Assembly (NCBI GenBank): GCA_964019695.1
Contig: OZ026518.1
Span: 107,356,305 to 107,420,304, forward strand
DNA length: 64,000 bases
Direction of reading: 5' to 3'
From: Loripinus fragilis
Taxonomy: Eukaryota; Mollusca; Bivalvia; Lucinida; Lucinidae
Numbering within the stretch: the first letter of the stretch is position 1; each line of letters opens with the position of its first letter. Below, piece after piece: positions 29,426 to 42,639 of the stretch. The notes beneath the pieces were generated by a model. That model ran no database searches and was not told the DNA's origin. It saw nothing but the letters and a program-made list of their open reading frames with translations. The translations under genes were made by a program, and so were the position numbers.

Positions 29426-30297
29426 CGTCAGGTATGTTATTTATTTGGTCTATATTATAAACGGGTAATGCATATTGTTTCTTGACTTCATCAATTTTAT
29501 CACTCATTGTTTCCAAATAATCTTTGTCAGTTAAAAGAAAATTATTGTGCTTCCAAAGGGGTTTTCCTTTTTTAAACTGGACAAAAGCTATGTCAAGAAT
29601 AATCATAGAGTGATCAGATCTATAGCTTCCTTCAATTGTGGTCTTATTGACTGAGGGGAGTAGATCTTGTGAAACAAGGAAATAATCAAGTCGAGCTTGC
29701 TTGATGGGAGACCTTTTTCGCCATGTATATCTTCTTAATGATGGGTTGGCATCTCTGAACGGATCAATCAAACAGTTATTTTCCTTAATTTGTAGGATTT
29801 TCTCATGTGATTTTTTATTATTAATAGTTTTGTAGTTAAAGTAATCTAACTTTTCATTTTGAACTACGTTGAAATCGCCACATATGATTAAGCTGCATTT
29901 CCTATTTTATCAGCTACATTAATAATGTTGTCAAAGAAAGTAGGGTTGTCTTTATTAGGGTCATATAAGTTTATTAGGGTAAATCTGTTCTCCTCAACTG
30001 TTAAGTCACTGATTATGTAATAACCCCCTGGGTCAGATATGTGCTCATTTATAGTATAAGCTAAGTTTTTCCTAAACAGAATTGATACTCCTCTAGAGTT
30101 AGATGTGCCTGAACTAAATAGGCACTCATTGTTCCATTGGAATCTAAACAAGCGTTCAGATGATTTGGTAGTGTGTGTATCTTGGAGGCAATATATGTCA
30201 CATTTTCTGTCCTTTAAGTAATTTAGAACATCTAATCTTTTTTCCATAGAACCTAAACCCTGACAATTTACAGAAAGTATTTTCTTTAACATATTAT
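29426..30297 (-). pseudogene. LINE ORF2 APE-type endonuclease domain (one break)
   Basis: Starting near 30297 (MLKKILSVNCQGLGSMEKRL), the frame shows the endonuclease landmarks VNCQG, DIYCLQDTH (catalytic acidic residue region), RGVSILF, then CGDFNVV near 29860-29885, RLDYFLVS and YRSDHSMIIL. The SDH triad is present. A stop or frameshift near 29888, just before GDFN, breaks the domain. The enzyme nicks target DNA to prime reverse transcription. The presumed ORF2 start has no ORF1 upstream in this window. Confidence 0.85.
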
Positions 30298-30659
30298 GTC
30301 TACACAAAGGGGCTGCCATGCTGTGAGTGTTGGGAGACCTGTCGAGGCAATCAAAAGGAACAAATAAGAAAGTTTTGAACTTTCTCAAAACATGATCAAA
30401 TAAAGATCAGCTAACAAGTTTTGTACAAATGTGCTGTAGATTTTTGTTTTCTTGTAATCTAAGATTTTCAAAATGCTTTGTTAATAGTGAGTCATTGCTA
30501 TACAAATATGTTTCGCTGCACAATATCAAAATCGCTAACAGAGTTGCCCAGATCTACCAAGTCCATTTACAGACTGTAGGGAACAGTCCACCCCAAGCAG
30601 AAATGGTCTGCTATAATGAGAAGGTCTGGATGTCATTCCATCTTCATTTGACGACATTT

Positions 30660-30725
30660 GCAAACAGCTTGGACCCAGATCAAGCCTGCCCAATATTAGG
30701 CTTGATCTGGGTCCAACATGTTTGG
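30660..30725. repeat. Short fold-back hairpin, CAAACAG family
   Basis: GCAAACAGCTTGGACCCAGA pairs with TCTGGGTCCAACATGTTTG around AGCCTG/CAGGCT-like arms. The CAAATATGTTTCGCTRCACA block and what follows (30500-30580) are repeated at 30785-30860, so the hairpin lies between two copies of a ~90 bp direct repeat. Confidence 0.7.
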
Positions 30726-30896
30726 CACAGTAACAATACCACACAACAAAACAATTAGAGCTTTGTTACTACTGACTCAATACTGTACAAATATGTTTCG
30801 CTACACAATATCAAAATCGCTTACAGATTATCCAGATGTACCAAATCAAGTGGCAGTCTGTTGGGAATAGTGAACGGCGAGCACAAATAAAATGAA

Positions 30897-31058
30897 ATAT
30901 GCAGTGTTGATGGGGAAGAAAGAGCTGGTTGCTTTGCTTTGTTTGTCTTGCTGGTGTCTTGTGCTTGTTGTGTGGCTCTTCCTCACGATGCCAAATGGTT
31001 TGTCTACAGTTTGTGATTGTGGTATTTCCTGATCATACTCACTTACTATTTTTGAATG
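30897..31058 (+). repeat. Repeat A, partial copy
   Basis: GAAAGAGCTGGTTGCTTTGC through TATTTCCTGATCATACTCAC and TTACTATTTTTGA matches 52228-52370. The open frame across it (ending VIVVFPDHTHLLF) recurs in the other copy only because the repeat is conserved. Confidence 0.7.
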
Positions 31059-31799
31059 AAAAAAAATACCGTTTATTTCTACACTTTTCTGAGGTGAGAT
31101 TATTAGTTTCAGCCAGACAGCATTACGGTGCCTTTACGGCACTCTACTTGAGTGTATTGGATGATTTACGACAAACGTTATGGTTGTGTTACAAATTTAA
31201 GCTTCATTGATAATATGTGCATACAACAAAGAGGCTGCCAAACGTGCTTAGGTACCTCTCTGTCATATCTGTGATCAAGGTAAAATTTGCTGATCAACTA
31301 TGAGCAGCTGAATGGCTACAGCATGCAAACAGTAAATATCATACATTTTTCTAGCATTTTCATTGTGAGGATGGGAGCGATTTTGAACTGGTTGTTACTG
31401 CAAGATTGCATCCCTGCTAACACTGATGACAACTACATGTATCATAATCTTACAGTGTTTAGATAAGTGAAAGTTAATACCAAAAGAGACAGCTGAGCTG
31501 TCACATTTTGATCGTTTATTTACACTTACTTTCCTATTAGAACAATGGAGGACAATAATTTCTCCAGAGATAAAAGAAGTTAAAAACATTTCTACCTGTT
31601 ATTGATGATGTTATTCTATCCAAAAGAACTATGGAAGTCATTGCACATCCATGGGTCCGTAAATTTTTGCCTGAGGGGTGGGTGGGGTCAACTATTTTAC
31701 AGTTTACAGGGGAGACCCAATTGTGCATTGAATACGTGACTATATAATTTTTGGGGAAAAGGGTAAAAAATAGGAGGTGGGGGACATAGTTTTGGGGGA

Positions 31800-32105
31800 G
31801 CAAGACACATTAATCCCTGCTTAGTACAGGTTAAACCCAGGAAGACCCATCCCAGAATAACTGAAAAAATGTTGACTGGGACGTTGAAAATCAAATCAAA
31901 CAAACAAAACCACCCGCGCACTAACCGTCCTCTAAAATGCTTCAAAGCACAATATAAATATAAAGGCAAACATCATGGACCCAGATCAAATTACTGCTAC
32001 AGGAGCAGTCTCATCTGGGTGTAAATGGTTTGACCAAAATGCTTCTAAACCACTTCAGTAGATGACATAGTAGACAAAGTTTTGTTATGATTGGCGCTTT
32101 AGGGG
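31800..32105 (+). mobile_element. SINE 3' fragment followed by a hairpin MITE
   Basis: GCTTAGTACAGGTTAAACCC, CCAGGAAGACCCATCCCAG and GACTGGGACGTTGAAAATCA with a CAAACAAAAC tail match the SINE at 9650. At 31975-32033 follows the hairpin GCAAACATCATGGACCCAGA...TCTGGGTGTAAATGGTTTG, ending at 32105 in GATTGGCGCTTTAGGGGC, the tip of the TTAACCCTTAAAGCGCC family. Confidence 0.65.
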
Positions 32106-32998
32106 CTATAGAAATAATATATACATTCCAGCCCAGCTCCTCCTCTAGGTAGCACACTTTCTGTCTTGTTCGCTGCTATATCAGAGAGAAACCCATACAG
32201 AATGCCGTGCTGTGTCTAAGAGCTGTATGCAAGAAACCAACACTCATTTTACACTATTCTTAACACAATCAAGACAAGTAGTGTCAAACATAGAGGTGCT
32301 ATTTGCATCAAATTGTTGATATAGCGTCCCATTAGTGGAAGAAGGTGCCAAGAGACATTTTTCAACTTTCGAGAAAAATGTGTTTTTATGTTTGCAATCA
32401 ACCAACAATTTTGTTCTTTCATCAACGACTACTAAAGTTTGTATAAAGTTGGTTTAAGGTTGTAGAATATTAGTAATGTTGTATTCACGCATCTAACATG
32501 TACACTGTGTTTTATTAATTAATTAGTAGATGGTACCTTTACACAATAGTGATCATGTAGGAAAGTTGTGTGGAATAGGGTTCCATATGTCATTTGGTAC
32601 CTTTTCATACATGCATATTTCTGATAAAGTTTGTAATATAAGATACCAAATGACACATGACTCTTTTCTCCAATATACTTTTTGAGAAATATTAAACGAA
32701 AAGAATGGACCAAGTGTCACACAGTACTTTTTCAAAGAGCTCACCTGAAATAAAAACAATATTAAAGTGTGCCATGTGTCATATGGTACATTTTGTTGTA
32801 GTCAAACGCGTAGTCAATAGATAAGTTTAAAGTTACCATGGTTTTACTTGGTACCTGGTACAAAGTCATTCTGATTAAAAACGCTAAAAAATTTCCCTTA
32901 TATACATTCATGCAGATTAAAGAAACATTCTCTCTTTTATAAACAAAATAATGAAATTTAGCATTGCAGAGCTTACAGAGACATTAATTCAATATATA

Positions 32999-33996
32999 CG
33001 AGGGTTGTCCCTGTAAATCGTGGACTTTTGTAATAAAATGAGACAGTGTATCAGGAATTCTATGAAATTTGTATGACATGTTTATATACATCTAAGACAC
33101 ATGGTCTACAAATATGGATGAAATCACAGCTTAGATAGCAAAGTTATGGACCTTTAATTGAGGGTATCTTAGCGTATGCGGAGCACGTCGCAAATTATTT
33201 AGCTGTATTTTCAAAGAGGGATGGTCAAATGTTTTGACTCTATTCTTTTTATATAAGCTTATATGGCAACAGATATTTCCATCTATTTGTTGAGTAAGTC
33301 TGGTTCAAGTAATGACTAAATAGATATAGTTTAGATATGTTTAGCACACAAACAAGCGATATCTTTTAGACTAAATACGAGATAACATATGAACCATTTA
33401 AATAATTAACAGAAAAATAGCATATGTTCCGTTAAATTGACGAAAAGGAGCTTGTCTTTGTGATATTACAAAAAATACACGAAATCCATTTTACGATACT
33501 AGTGAATGTTTTATCAATTATTTAACATTAAAAGAACGTAGTTTAATGTGTTTAATTAGCCTAAAAATATTGAAACGCCATACCGTTCTCATAATGTTAG
33601 CATTTTCTGAAAAATAGAAATGTAGTATGTATGTAAAATCTTTAATAAAATCAATGCGCATGGCCACAAATGTTTAAAATTTTCAACACTTTACCTTGCA
33701 TAGTTACTGGTTGATCTGGTAATGTTTTGTTTGAAATACAACAGCGAAATTTGATTAAATGTACACTACCTTTTGGACTAGAAGAGTTTCTTTGAAATAG
33801 TTTCGACGTGCGCCGCTCACACCAACATACCATCAAGTAACGGTTCATAAATGTGTTATTTGAACTACGAGTCCACCCATATTTATACAAAATGTTTCAT
33901 ATATGTGTATAAACCCATCCTTAAAATATCATAGAGTTACTGATATACAGTCTTGTGTTATAAAAAAAAGTCCACGATTTACTGGGACAACCCTTC
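32999..33996. mobile_element. Mariner-like non-autonomous element, copy 1 (intact ends)
   Basis: CGAGGGTTGTCCC at left and GGGACAACCCTTC at right are typical mariner-type tips, flanked by TA on both sides. Inverted similarity extends about 180 bp inward (TCGTGGACTTTTGTAATAAA versus TTATAAAAAAAAGTCCACGA). The ~1 kb interior has no frame resembling a transposase. A second copy is at 40328-45115. Confidence 0.8.
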
Positions 33997-34383
33997 TATT
34001 GAGGAAACCATTCTTCCAATTACACAGACCATCATGTTATGCACATCTTAGAAAGTGCTGATGATTTGATTCTAACAAAAACTAAGCAACTGGCAGTGCA
34101 TTTCAGTCCTGAACGCATTTCCAAAAACTTGCATGACGCAGTCCATAAAAGTAAAGATCATTATTTTTTATATGCATAATTCAATTTTACCGACTCACTT
34201 TTAAAGACGTTCCATACTGACTTAAACAATTTAAGCCTATAATCATGGATTTCTAATCAGGGTATGTACGTATGATTCTTCATTGGACGAAGGACATGGA
34301 ATTCTGTTCTTTGTGGGGCTGTCTGTTGACAAGTTCATGTATAGGCCTACAACATTATGCTGACTTAAATAATTTTGTGTTTT

Positions 34384-34725
34384 AACAACAACAGAATCTA
34401 GGGCGAAGATTTAGCGCTAGTAAAATGCATTTAAACCCCCTGGTGGCTTAGGCTTCTGTCCATTCTAAGGCGGTGGTTCTGTTGTTGTTGATCTATTGAT
34501 TAATGTACTTCCAATTGTTTTGGGGAGTTTTGTGTTTGTTTTGTTATGCATTACTTTGTGTCCATTCTAATTTTGCAATCATCTTGAAGAGGAAGAGAAG
34601 GCTGGTTGCTTTGCTATTATTGTGTTACAGATGAACTGATACTATAAATGTTCTATGGCTCTTCCTCACGATGCTGTGGGTTGGTCTGCAGTATGTGATT
34701 ATGGTATTTCCTGATCATACTCACT
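34384..34725 (+). mobile_element. Repeat A copy
   Basis: It runs from ACAACAACAGAATCTAGGGC through AAATGCATTTAAACCCCCTG to GTATTTCCTGATCATACTCA. Orientation is the same as 51896 and opposite to 27389 and 48145. Confidence 0.7.
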
Positions 34726-34729
34726 TTTT

Positions 34730-36090
34730 TAACATTCTGTATTTATTTATGTTAAAGATCCTCGAACGTAGGCAACTGCCATTGTAGTTTTAACAGACAT
34801 GTTGCATGTTGCGACATCACATAGCCCACATTTATCTGGTCTATTTTTTGATTTGAAGAAAGATATGTTGTAGCCATCACAAGCATGTATCGATATTTGC
34901 AGTGAGCCTCTGTTTTTATGTTTTATCTTTTGCATTCTCTCATGTGTTAATAATATATTTCCTTGATGTTTAGATTATGAGCCAGGAATTCTTTTTTAGA
35001 TGTTAACATAATGTGCTTACTTTTTGGCGAATTATCTGATATGGCAATGCGCAAATATTATTGAGCATTCTCTGTTGGCTGGGCTATGTGTTTCCCTTTT
35101 TTTACCCTTTCCACCTAAAAGCAATGGTGTTTGCTTTTCGATGTGTTGGCAATGTTACTCACCATTTAACTAGTGTACACATGGTAAAAACTGGACAAAC
35201 TATATGATGTTTGTTTCAGCAGCATTGAAGTATTAGTGAGTCTCAGTCTTGTACCACTTACTTCTTACTGGTCTAACATTACAAAACAAGTCACAAATAT
35301 AGTCTTTCTACCTTCCATAAGAATCTAGGCTTTACATATGTATTAAGACATGCTGTCTCTCTTCCTTTGATGTTATTGCTGCATTTTAACCTTGATTTTA
35401 TGCAGATGTGTGTCTGAACAACTTTCAAAGGACTCTAGCTATTTTTAGTGCTGCACAAATAATGGTGCCAATGACTTCTTAAATTCCTTACATTGCTTTT
35501 CCAATAAACTTTGCCCTTTCAGCTTCATCGTACATCAATGTTTCTTACGAGGGCTTCTGTAAACTCGTAACTGTACACTTATTAAGTCATTTTAGTTATA
35601 AGTACTATTCTGCGGATCTTAGACAAAGTTATTTGATACTGTGATATTGCCAGTCTGGTGCATGTCGGTTTCTTCCTAGCGTCTGGATCATCAGTAAAGT
35701 CTGTCACTGCTTTATATAAATGCTCTCTATCTCTAATTGCAAGGTGTGCTTAACAAAAACAGGCAAAAGTAGTTGCCATGTTTCTAAGCAAGCGCTCATA
35801 CACAGGTGTAGTAACTGCATTAGAATAGGTCTTAAGTTCCCATTCAACATATCAGACACGACAATAGGGAAATAGTCTGCCAAATTTAAGTGCGGATCAC
35901 TTCTCTCTTGTAGTTGTTTCACTTCAGAAACTGTTCAATATTGATAAGCTTCATTAAACTGGTCAACAAAGCAAAATGTTTTGTAGCTTTCAACATTCAT
36001 CATAAAATTACAAAGTTTAAGTCAAAGTCAGAGATATTTTTCAAGATTTGCACCTTGCACAACTGCAGTAGTAAAAACAACTAAATGATC
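34730..36090. other. Unassigned DNA
   Basis: Minus-strand open frames at 34747-34935 and 35704-35922 (the latter with SDPHLNLADYFPIVVSDML) hint at old coding sequence, perhaps from a transposase. I recognise no family and see no splice structure. Confidence 0.3.
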
Positions 36091-36096
36091 AAAATG

Positions 36097-36600
36097 ATTA
36101 GATTTTGGTGACCTTGACCTTATTTTCAAGGTCACAGCGACACTTTGAAATGTCCTAAATGTGGTTTCCGTGCATTATCTTCTGAACCAGTCGATGAACT
36201 TTGACCAACCTAGCATAAATACGTTGTTGGGAGAAGGGAAAGAGTTGATTAGATTTTGGTGACATTGACCTATGTTTTAAGCGACTCTTTGAAATGTCCA
36301 AAAATATGGTTCTCGTGCGTTATGTTCTGAACCAGTTGATGAATTTTGACCAAACTCACATTGATACATTGTTGGGAGGAGGGGAAGAGTTGATAAGATT
36401 TTGATGACCTTGACCTAATTTTCAAGGTCACAACGGCACTTTGAAATGTCAAAAATAGGGATTCCATGCATTATCTTCTCCACTAGTGGGTGGAGTTTAA
36501 CCAAGCTTGCCTAGATATATTATTGGGAGTAGGGAAACAGTTGAATAGATTTTGGTGACATTGACCTTATTTTCAAGGTCCCTAATATTGCCCCAAAATG
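36097..36600. repeat. About 148-bp tandem repeat, 3.4 copies
   Basis: AGATTTTGGTGACCTTGACC or its variants begin near 36101, 36249, 36396 and 36547. Each is followed by TTTTCAAGGTCAC, CACTTTGAAATGTC, GCATTATCTTCTGAACCAGT and TTGTTGGGAG.AGGG. The variants are diverged by several percent. Confidence 0.85.
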
Positions 36601-37127
36601 GGACCCAGTAGGGTTTAATGAAACGTGTCTCTTGTCATTTGACACAAAAAACCCTTATCCTATTCCAGGTATTAAGCCTATAACAAGGGGTTGTGTGGAA
36701 GACATATAAATACATCAAAAACTGGCATGTTATTAAAATAATATAATTCTTGTCACGAGAAAAGAGTTACACGGGCACGCATATGTAAGCAGTGGAAGCC
36801 CTGATCAGACACCACGTTCTGAGGCGTCCTATTTGGGCCTGCACTGTTTGCTTTAGTCTCATAAAAAGGACGCTATGCCTATCCACTAACTTTACGATAG
36901 TACTACAATTGGACCGCCGGCCTATTTCTTGTGATTCGAAGTAACGTCTTTGTTTTAAGCGTTCCTACGTCACCGTATATTGTGTGACTACAAGCTATAA
37001 AAATGATTCATAAATAGCGATACGACGTCATTCTGTTTCCAAATTGTTTTATTTTGTCTAGCACATACTTAAATTATAAATTCATGCCATTTCACTGGAA
37101 AATATCATTACTAGAACCAGGGTTTTG

Positions 37128-37255
37128 TTTGTTTTGATTCTTTACGTCCCAGCAACAATCTTTCAGTTATATAGGGACGGGTCTTCCTGGGTTGAACCAG
37201 TACTAAGCTAGGATAAATGTGTCTTGCTCAAGGACCACAACGCAGTGACGCCGTA
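37128..37255 (-). mobile_element. SINE fragment (minus strand)
   Basis: GATTCTTTACGTCCCAGCAA, GGGACGGGTCTTCCTGGGTT and TGTCTTGCTCAAGGACCACA match the SINE at 14818. The tRNA-like head is missing, as it stops at GTGACGCCG. Confidence 0.75.
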
Positions 37256-38305
37256 GAACCAGGGTACAGAACAGAACATACATGTACTATACATTTCAGG
37301 CCACGCACCTGTAGGTGGCATAAGAGATTAATTTATTTTACTAAAAATACAATATCATTGTATTGGCAATAACATGTATATATAATAAATGACAGAACTT
37401 CCACATGGCAGAACTACTGAGCCGCGACACGTGATTTCCTTGACAAGTGTAGAATCAGACGAGCTTGTGCAGCCTCCTTTTAAGCTCGAAAGAAAGTACA
37501 AACCGGTGTATATTGCTTCGAGTTTTATGCTAAGAAAAACTCCAAATGATGTTTAGTCAGTAGCTATACAGTCATTGAATATTCAAGCGACCAGACTGCG
37601 CGTATGCAGAGATTCGGACGGTCAGGACGGAACATTCGCTATCGTTAAGTAGATAGGAATGCTCTTACCAAAGACTTCATATTTTGTGTGAAAGTAGGGC
37701 TAAATACTGTTGTCAACAGCGATTGCGTTAAGTACCATTTTCCTGTGGGTTGGTCCAGTTATGAAAATGACGAGATAATGATATCTTAAACTGTCAGTTC
37801 ATTGACAAATAAGCATTGCGAGGGTGGGTGTTCATTGCTCCTGGATTGCAGGAAAATAATAGTGACGTATATGTCCCCAAAATAGAAAACAATGTGGAAA
37901 ACCTCCCCCACCTAGGGGATTTTGCTGACATAATTCAATCACGGTGCGTCAAGTAAGAGATGTTTGCACTCTGTACGCCGAGAGATAGCCTGTAACAGCC
38001 TGTTACATATGTTACTATAACTAATTAAGAAAAAAAGTAAAATGAAAGTTTGAGCTACAGAAAGAAGACATTAAACTATCTAATTATTCACGAAGTCTGC
38101 ATGCAGAATTTGTGCAATTTTCAAATTTTTTAATCTTGGTTTATTAACAATATACAATATAGTGAAATATCGTTATCTTAACCATCGGCCCATAATACAA
38201 AACAATCATGATACAACGAGGAGGGATAAGCTACAATTACTACCGTTCTTTATTAATCAGTATGTGCTCTTGGAAGCGAAATTATGACATGGGTTCTAAA
38301 GGAAA

Positions 38306-38640
38306 TAACAGCACAGGGGGGGGGGGGGGGAGGGGGGTACTCTCATTTTTTCTTCATACGTAGGCTCGGGCCAGCGTCTACCATTCACCCCCAAAAAATA
38401 TCAGGAATTTCATTCACCCCCCCCCCCCCCAAAAAAAAAAAATATTTGAAATTTAGCAACCCAAACAAAATTGACCCCTAAATATAGTCCAATTTTGTGA
38501 TGATCCCAAAAATATCCACAAAATCGTCATACCCACAAAATATTCATTTTTCTGAGAACCCCAAAAAGTATTGAAATTTAAAATTTTGAACCCCCAAAAA
38601 TAACCCGAACCTACATATACATGTATGAAAATGTCAGAGT
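38306..38640. mobile_element. Fold-back repeat with poly-G tip and TTCATACGTAGG arm
   Basis: CACAGGGGGG... is followed by GTACTCTCATTTTTTCTTCA and TACGTAGGCTCGGGCC, then a (CCCCAAAAAT)-like interior. A relative at 54980-55398 has both inverted ends. The poly-G run is probably expanded from a GGGGG terminus. Confidence 0.55.
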
Positions 38641-39056
38641 ACCAAACAACGGAACAACAGTAGCCATTGTGTTACGTGGATGCACATCAGTGCAGGAAGC
38701 GTGAAGTAGGCATGAAATGCTGTTGTTTTTTATCACATGACGTCGCGTCTGGGAGTGATACAACGCCATGCATTAAAATCGATAAATTAAAAACTTGCTA
38801 TATCAAACGATAAAGTCACAGTTTTGAAAGCGCATGTAAAGCACACACTAACTGACGTCAATTGTTACTGCAAAATGACGTCAAACGTGGTGTTAAACGG
38901 TGTAAAGTCGTTTTTACGATTGAAAGACGTTACATATTCATGTAAACATATGTGACACAGTCCAACTATTAGCGGGGTTTCTTCAATGCAATGGCGGAAA
39001 GTTGGAAGAAGCTGAAGACTTCAAATGTATTCTCGTCGTTAATGTGTGTTAGAATC

Positions 39057-39211
39057 GAAATAGATCAGCTCTAGTGCGTGAATTGTTGAGTAATAATTCA
39101 CAATTTGTTGGTCAGTTGTACGAAGATAAATCATGATTTGATCTTCTTTACAACTGACATCCAAACAGTGAATTATTACTCAACAATTCACTGCTAGAGC
39201 TGATCGATTTC
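39057..39211. mobile_element. 155-bp fold-back MITE
   Basis: GAAATAGATCAGCTCTAGTG...GAATTGTTGAGTAATAATTCAC is mirrored by GTGAATTATTACTCAACAATTCA...CTAGAGCTGATCGATTTC. A smaller inner pair AGTTGTACGAAGAT/ATCTTCTTTACAACT closes the stem. It has no coding capacity. Confidence 0.8.
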
Positions 39212-41772
39212 TTAAGTAAAGTAACGTAGAGACGTCCATTATAACGTTGCGTAAAATATAGCAAAATCTTGACGTTTTCACGCAAAAAATACGATTTTAA
39301 TTGATTTTAATGTCAGTTGATAAATAGAATCTAATATTTGTGCTCCTGTATAATTGAATTTATTGAACTCGTTGCGATAAAAGCAATAAAATGCTCAGCA
39401 AGCCTCGCATTCTATCTCTTTTCCTCAACTCGTTCAATAAACTCAATAAAACATGAGCACTCATGCAATATCCTCTACATAAATGAAACAATGCTGTAAA
39501 TATGTCAATTAGTAAACCAATGAATTATAATGCATGGTAGTTTATGATGAGCATATTTCTCAAACATAAGCAGGTTAGTACCCATAATCAAATGGGTCTC
39601 TACGCGAGAAAACCTGTCTTCGGCGATTTGCGAACAACACAGGCGCTGACCAGCCTGCGCATTCGTGCAGCCTGATCAGCACCTTTGTTATTCGCTTTTT
39701 GAAAAGAACCATATGTAAACTTGCTACAGGTTAAATTTCAATTTTCTAGCTAGTCTCTGTACCTGAGAAAACTTGTTTGAAACTCGCTTTGTCAGAAACC
39801 CCGAAGACAGATTTTGTCACGATTAGGCCCAAATATTGTCTCTTCAGATGGCGAATACTGTGAATGATATTGAACCAACTGTTCTGATTTACAATAGTAA
39901 TTTGCACAAAAATAAGTCCTATAGCATAATATATGACTATTATGTCAATACATACATAAACTGCCCTGTTCGTTGCAATTAGAAGCAATAGGTTGCCACA
40001 TTCCACTCAATAGCGATGGTTGTGATGTTCACTGAAACTGCCTCTTTGAGGCATAATCAGTGAGCTACCACAAATCGCGATATGAGTCATAGTCACTACC
40101 AGCAATAAAGGGATTCAGCGCTACAAATTATTTTCTATATGTGAATGCGCTAAGTAAGTATTTATCTATTGATAAAATGAAAGAAAGATCCATTCTTGAC
40201 ATGATCAAGCATATTTTTCGTGGTGTAGCAATATGTTTAGTCCATTCAAATTTAATGTGTGTGTTTCGTAGTTGTGTATAAGATGGACTTATTAGGAAAA
40301 AATGAAACTCATCTTCAATTACATATACGAGGGTTGTCCCAGTAAATCATGGACTTTTGTTATAACACGAGACTGTGTATCAGGAATTCTATGAAATTTG
40401 TATGATATGTTTATATACATCTAGGACACTTTTGATACATATATGGATGGATTAACAGTAAAGATAACAAAGTTATGAACCTTAACTTGATGGTCTCTCA
40501 GGGCCACATTGCAAATTATTTTGCTGTATTTCAGAGAAGGGTGGTCAAATGTTTTGTCTCTACTCTTTTGATATCAGCTTTAATGATAACAAATATTGCC
40601 ATCTTTTTGTTGAATAAATCTTCCTGTTTCAAGTAACAACTACATATTTTGTTTAGATATGTTAAGCAAACATACAAGAGTGATCTTATAGATTTAATAC
40701 GAGACAACGTATTTACCATTAAAATAATAGACAGAAAAATAACATGTGTTCAGTTAAATTGACGAAAAAAAGGAATAAAATTGTAACTGATATAGATATA
40801 GATTCCAATACTCCTGACTCCTGAGATTGACAAAATTCTAATTATTTATATCCCTTTGCAGGGCATGTGATTACAGGTAATCTAAATGTCATTCCTGACG
40901 CTAGAGTTCGCAATATTATTTCTAAAGGTCCTAAGTATAGATTTCCTTCTTATATTGATTTCTCTAAATGTCGTAGAGAGATTGCTGCTTCTTAAAATGA
41001 CTTTGGTAATCGTTGGTGCAAACGGGAAAATGTTGAACCTGATGCCTTGAAGGAATGAAAGATTAACATTATTAAAATTATTGATACTCCTATTTCATTT
41101 TACTCTCGCAGTACACAATTTTTACCCCCTAAACCTAAATCTTCTTTTCCGCATCTTAAACGAGGTACCCAGGATTTTCATATGAACTATGTTTTGGTTC
41201 CAGCAGTTAAAGCTGCTAACAATGTTGTAGTTGTTTGACGATTGTATTATATTGATACTCTTAAGCGTGAGCTTATTGACGCTAATGCCTATAAACTGCA
41301 GCCTTCTTTGAGTTAGAGAGTGATTGTCGATGGGCATGGTTGTCTTATAGCCCTAAATTTTGGTGTCAAAGCTAAAGAAAATCAAGACAAAGTTCCTACG
41401 TTATACTGGTTACCTAAACTCCATAAAAACCCCTATAAAGCAATATGTATTGCTAATTCTAGCTCTTGTACGACAACAGATCCTTTTAAATTGTGAGCCT
41501 CGTGTCTTACAGCTGTTAAAAACATGTTATCAAGTACTGTGAAAATGTATATGAGAGATCCGGTAAAAACCTATTTTGGTCTATTAAAAATTCAGGTGAA
41601 ATTTTAGATAAACTTCAAGCTAGAGATTTCAATGCGACCAGATTGTCTACTTATGATTTTTCTACTCTTTACACTACTTTACTTCATAATTTAATTAAAG
41701 ATAAACTTATTGCTCTTATTGAAAGAACCTTCCAGAGAGAAGGCCCTCCTTACCTTGCATGTAATGACATAA

Positions 41773-42435
41773 ATGCATTTTTTACTTCTGAAAAACCTAA
41801 AAAAATATCATGCATGGTCATGTCAAAATGTATGTTATGCACTGACCTTTTTGTTGGACAACATTTTTATTGGATCTGGCACCAAGCTGTATAGACAAGT
41901 AGTAGGGATCCCTATGGGCACTAATTGTGCTCCCCTGGTTGCAGATTTATTCCTGTTTTGTAATGAGAGGGACTTTATGATATCTCTTTCTGATGATAAG
42001 CAGGCTGATGTTATTAATGCGTTTAACACTATTTCTAGATATTTGGAAGATATTTTAAACACCAATAATGTTTATTTTGACAATATGGCAAGTCAAATAT
42101 ACCCTTCAGAGCTCCAACTTAATAAAGGCAATACCTCTCATACCAAAGCCGCATTTTTAGACTTGCATTTGTCAATTTCTAATGATATTGTTACTACCAA
42201 AAGTTATGATAAACGTGACGACTTTGATTTTGAAATCGCCAATTTCCCATTTTTAGATGGTGATGTTCCTCACTCTACATCATATGGAGTCTATATCTCT
42301 CAACTCATTCGTTTTGCTAGAGCATCTGTTACTGACTTTAACACTCGCAATAAATTGTTAACTCAGAAACTTCTTAAACAAGGCTATCGGTATCATAAAC
42401 TTTGCAAAACCTTTTCTAAATTTTATAGACGATAA
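41773..42435 (+). pseudogene. Penelope-like RT palm and C-terminal fragment
   Basis: This is the longest uninterrupted part of the element, 220 codons. It contains YRQVVGIPMGTNCAPLVADL (RT motif B-like, residues about 40-59) and then SRYLEDILN in place of the usual Y-x-D-D. A further landmark is ARASVTDFNTRNKLLTQKLL. Upstream, at about 41643-41770, another frame carries YDFSTLYTTLLHNLIKDKL. The frameshift between them and the Asp-to-Glu change mean it cannot be active. Confidence 0.7.
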
Positions 42436-42639
42436 TATGATTTGATACCTAAATTCCAAGTTGGACTTAAATCTCTCTTGCCTCAAGGACTTTCGGAACC
42501 TGAATTCTATTGGGACTTGGTGTATAAATTGAAGAAGATTGTTGGCTCTAATAATTTTTCAGCGCAGTTCATTAAAATAATTTCCCATTATAAAAAGATT
42601 AGTTTAAACATATTTTATTTCCAACAGATAACAAGTTAT

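Noticed and set aside
38990..39080. ATGGCGGAAAGTTGGAAG as a host gene start
   Set aside because: The frame closes after about 20 codons, there is no convincing splice donor, and it lies next to a fold-back MITE.
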